Source of the DNA: an uncultured Ruminococcus sp.
GTDB taxonomy: Bacteria > Bacillota > Clostridia > Oscillospirales > Acutalibacteraceae
DNA length: 5,500 nucleotides
Direction of reading: 5' to 3'
NCBI GenBank assembly: GCA_937892835.1
Contig: CALBHM010000353.1
Span: forward strand, 1-5,500
A program made the position numbers and the translations under genes. The notes under the pieces were generated by a model. That model saw only the letters and a list, made by a program, of their open reading frames with translations. It was not told the DNA's origin and did not search any database. Below, in pieces: positions 4,885 through 5,500 of this stretch (positions are counted from its first letter, which is position 1; each line of letters opens with the position of its first letter).

Positions 4885-5500
4885 ATGTGTATAATCAAGT
4901 TTATAACATCGGTTTTTATGACAATAGTGTTGTTCTTTTCTTCGCTTTGTCCGCTTTTTGACGGTGTCAGCTCGGTGAAATATGTTGTAAACGCAGGCCG
5001 CCTCGGAGATGAAATTCCGAATATTGTCGATAATGTGAATGTGTGGGACATGGGAACACAATTCTACGACCCACAAATAAAATCCGATTATGACGTAACT
5101 GAATTTGTAAAGTATATTCAGCTGATGCAGTGTACTGGAGGCACTCCCGACAGGGATTTGTTCAAAGACCCATACGATACATCAACGTTCACGGATTATG
5201 ACTTTGAGCCGCTCGTTAAGAATTGCAGAGGAATTCTTAAGCTCGGAGCAAAACCGCATCTGAAGCTCGGCGGAGTGCCGATAAAATTCACGTCTGATTT
5301 TGTTATCGGCGGCGATTTTTCAATGAATATATATCCACCCGACGATTATGAACAGTATTATACCTATATTAAAGCGATTGCACAGGCTCTTGTTGATGAA
5401 TTTGGAATTGATGAAGTCAGAAGCTGGCGCTTCGGCTGTATGACAGAATATGAAAACAGCGGATGGTTTCAGGCTAAAAACGGCAAGCCGAAGGACTCAA
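4885..5500 (+). CDS. Secreted GH39-like glycoside hydrolase, N-terminal part (runs off window end)
   Basis: Open from the ATG at 4885 to the window end (205 codons, no stop). AAAGGUGA (4872-4879) lies 5 nt upstream; the later ATG at 4918 has no binding site. Residues 1-30 form a signal peptide: one Lys (K5), a hydrophobic core FITSVFMTIVLFFSSLCPLF, and a possible signal peptidase I site after GVSS (30). The mature part resembles the TIM-barrel of GH39 beta-xylosidase-like enzymes: YDFEPLVKN (105-113), LGAKPHLKLGGVP (120-132), YPPDDYEQYYTYIKAIAQAL (150-169), FGIDEVRSWRFGCMTEYEN (173-191). The last segment lies where GH39 proteins carry the acid/base Glu in a W-NEP motif; here it reads TEYEN, so E188 is the candidate acid/base. 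The nucleophile half is outside the window. A role in extracellular polysaccharide breakdown is inferred. Family placement is moderately sure, substrate unknown. Confidence 0.75.
   Translation, partial: MCIIKFITSVFMTIVLFFSSLCPLFDGVSSVKYVVNAGRLGDEIPNIVDNVNVWDMGTQFYDPQIKSDYDVTEFVKYIQLMQCTGGTPDRDLFKDPYDTSTFTDYDFEPLVKNCRGILKLGAKPHLKLGGVPIKFTSDFVIGGDFSMNIYPPDDYEQYYTYIKAIAQALVDEFGIDEVRSWRFGCMTEYENSGWFQAKNGKPKDS

Noticed and set aside
4885..4980. Lipoprotein signal for the GH39-like protein (SSLC at residues 19-22)
   Set aside because: The residue before Cys22 is Leu rather than Gly, Ala or Ser, so the lipobox is poor; a signal peptidase I site after residue 30 fits better.

Overview
The window looks like chromosomal DNA of a gut or rumen Clostridia-type Firmicute, probably of the Ruminococcus/Oscillospiraceae kind. 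This is inferred from strong AGGAGG-like ribosome binding sites, sigma-A-like promoters, a SAM-I-clan riboswitch with an intrinsic terminator, and a carbohydrate-oriented gene set (GH4 phosphoglucosidase, BadF-type sugar kinase, a secreted GH39-like protein). All genes are on the plus strand. No mobile element, CRISPR array, tRNA or rRNA was seen.

Layout. (1) 1-285 is the 3' end of a protein whose start lies upstream; it has a basic Ser/Thr/Lys-rich stretch followed by an acidic Asp/Tyr-rich tail. (2) 304-424 is a compact SAM-I-clan (S-box) riboswitch with a complete expression platform: P1, P2, P3, a kissing pseudoknot, a mutually exclusive antiterminator and a terminator. It lacks the usual P4 helix. 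It precedes an unrecognised 104-residue protein (469-783). (3) A promoter at 807-835 leads into a ThuA-like protein (862-1590) and, one base later, the 23S rRNA guanine-N1 methyltransferase RlmA (1592-2404). (4) A promoter at 2460-2488 and a 5'-terminal stem-loop leader drive a two-gene operon: a BadF/N-acetylglucosamine-kinase-like sugar kinase (2561-3499) and an NAD/Mn-dependent GH4 6-phospho-beta-glucosidase (3518-4807), closed by a hairpin terminator. (5) From 4885 to the window end runs the N-terminal part of a secreted GH39-like glycoside hydrolase.

How the parts may work together. The kinase and GH4 enzyme form a plausible PTS-independent route in which a beta-linked sugar is phosphorylated in the cytoplasm and then cleaved; the secreted GH39-like protein next door could supply oligosaccharides. 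ThuA-family proteins are linked elsewhere to 3-keto-sugar metabolism, and GH4 enzymes pass through a 3-keto intermediate, but nothing here ties those two genes together directly. The most unusual element is the P4-less SAM riboswitch controlling an uncharacterised small protein. It implies that the protein is made when SAM is low, so a link to methionine, SAM or methylation is the natural hypothesis.
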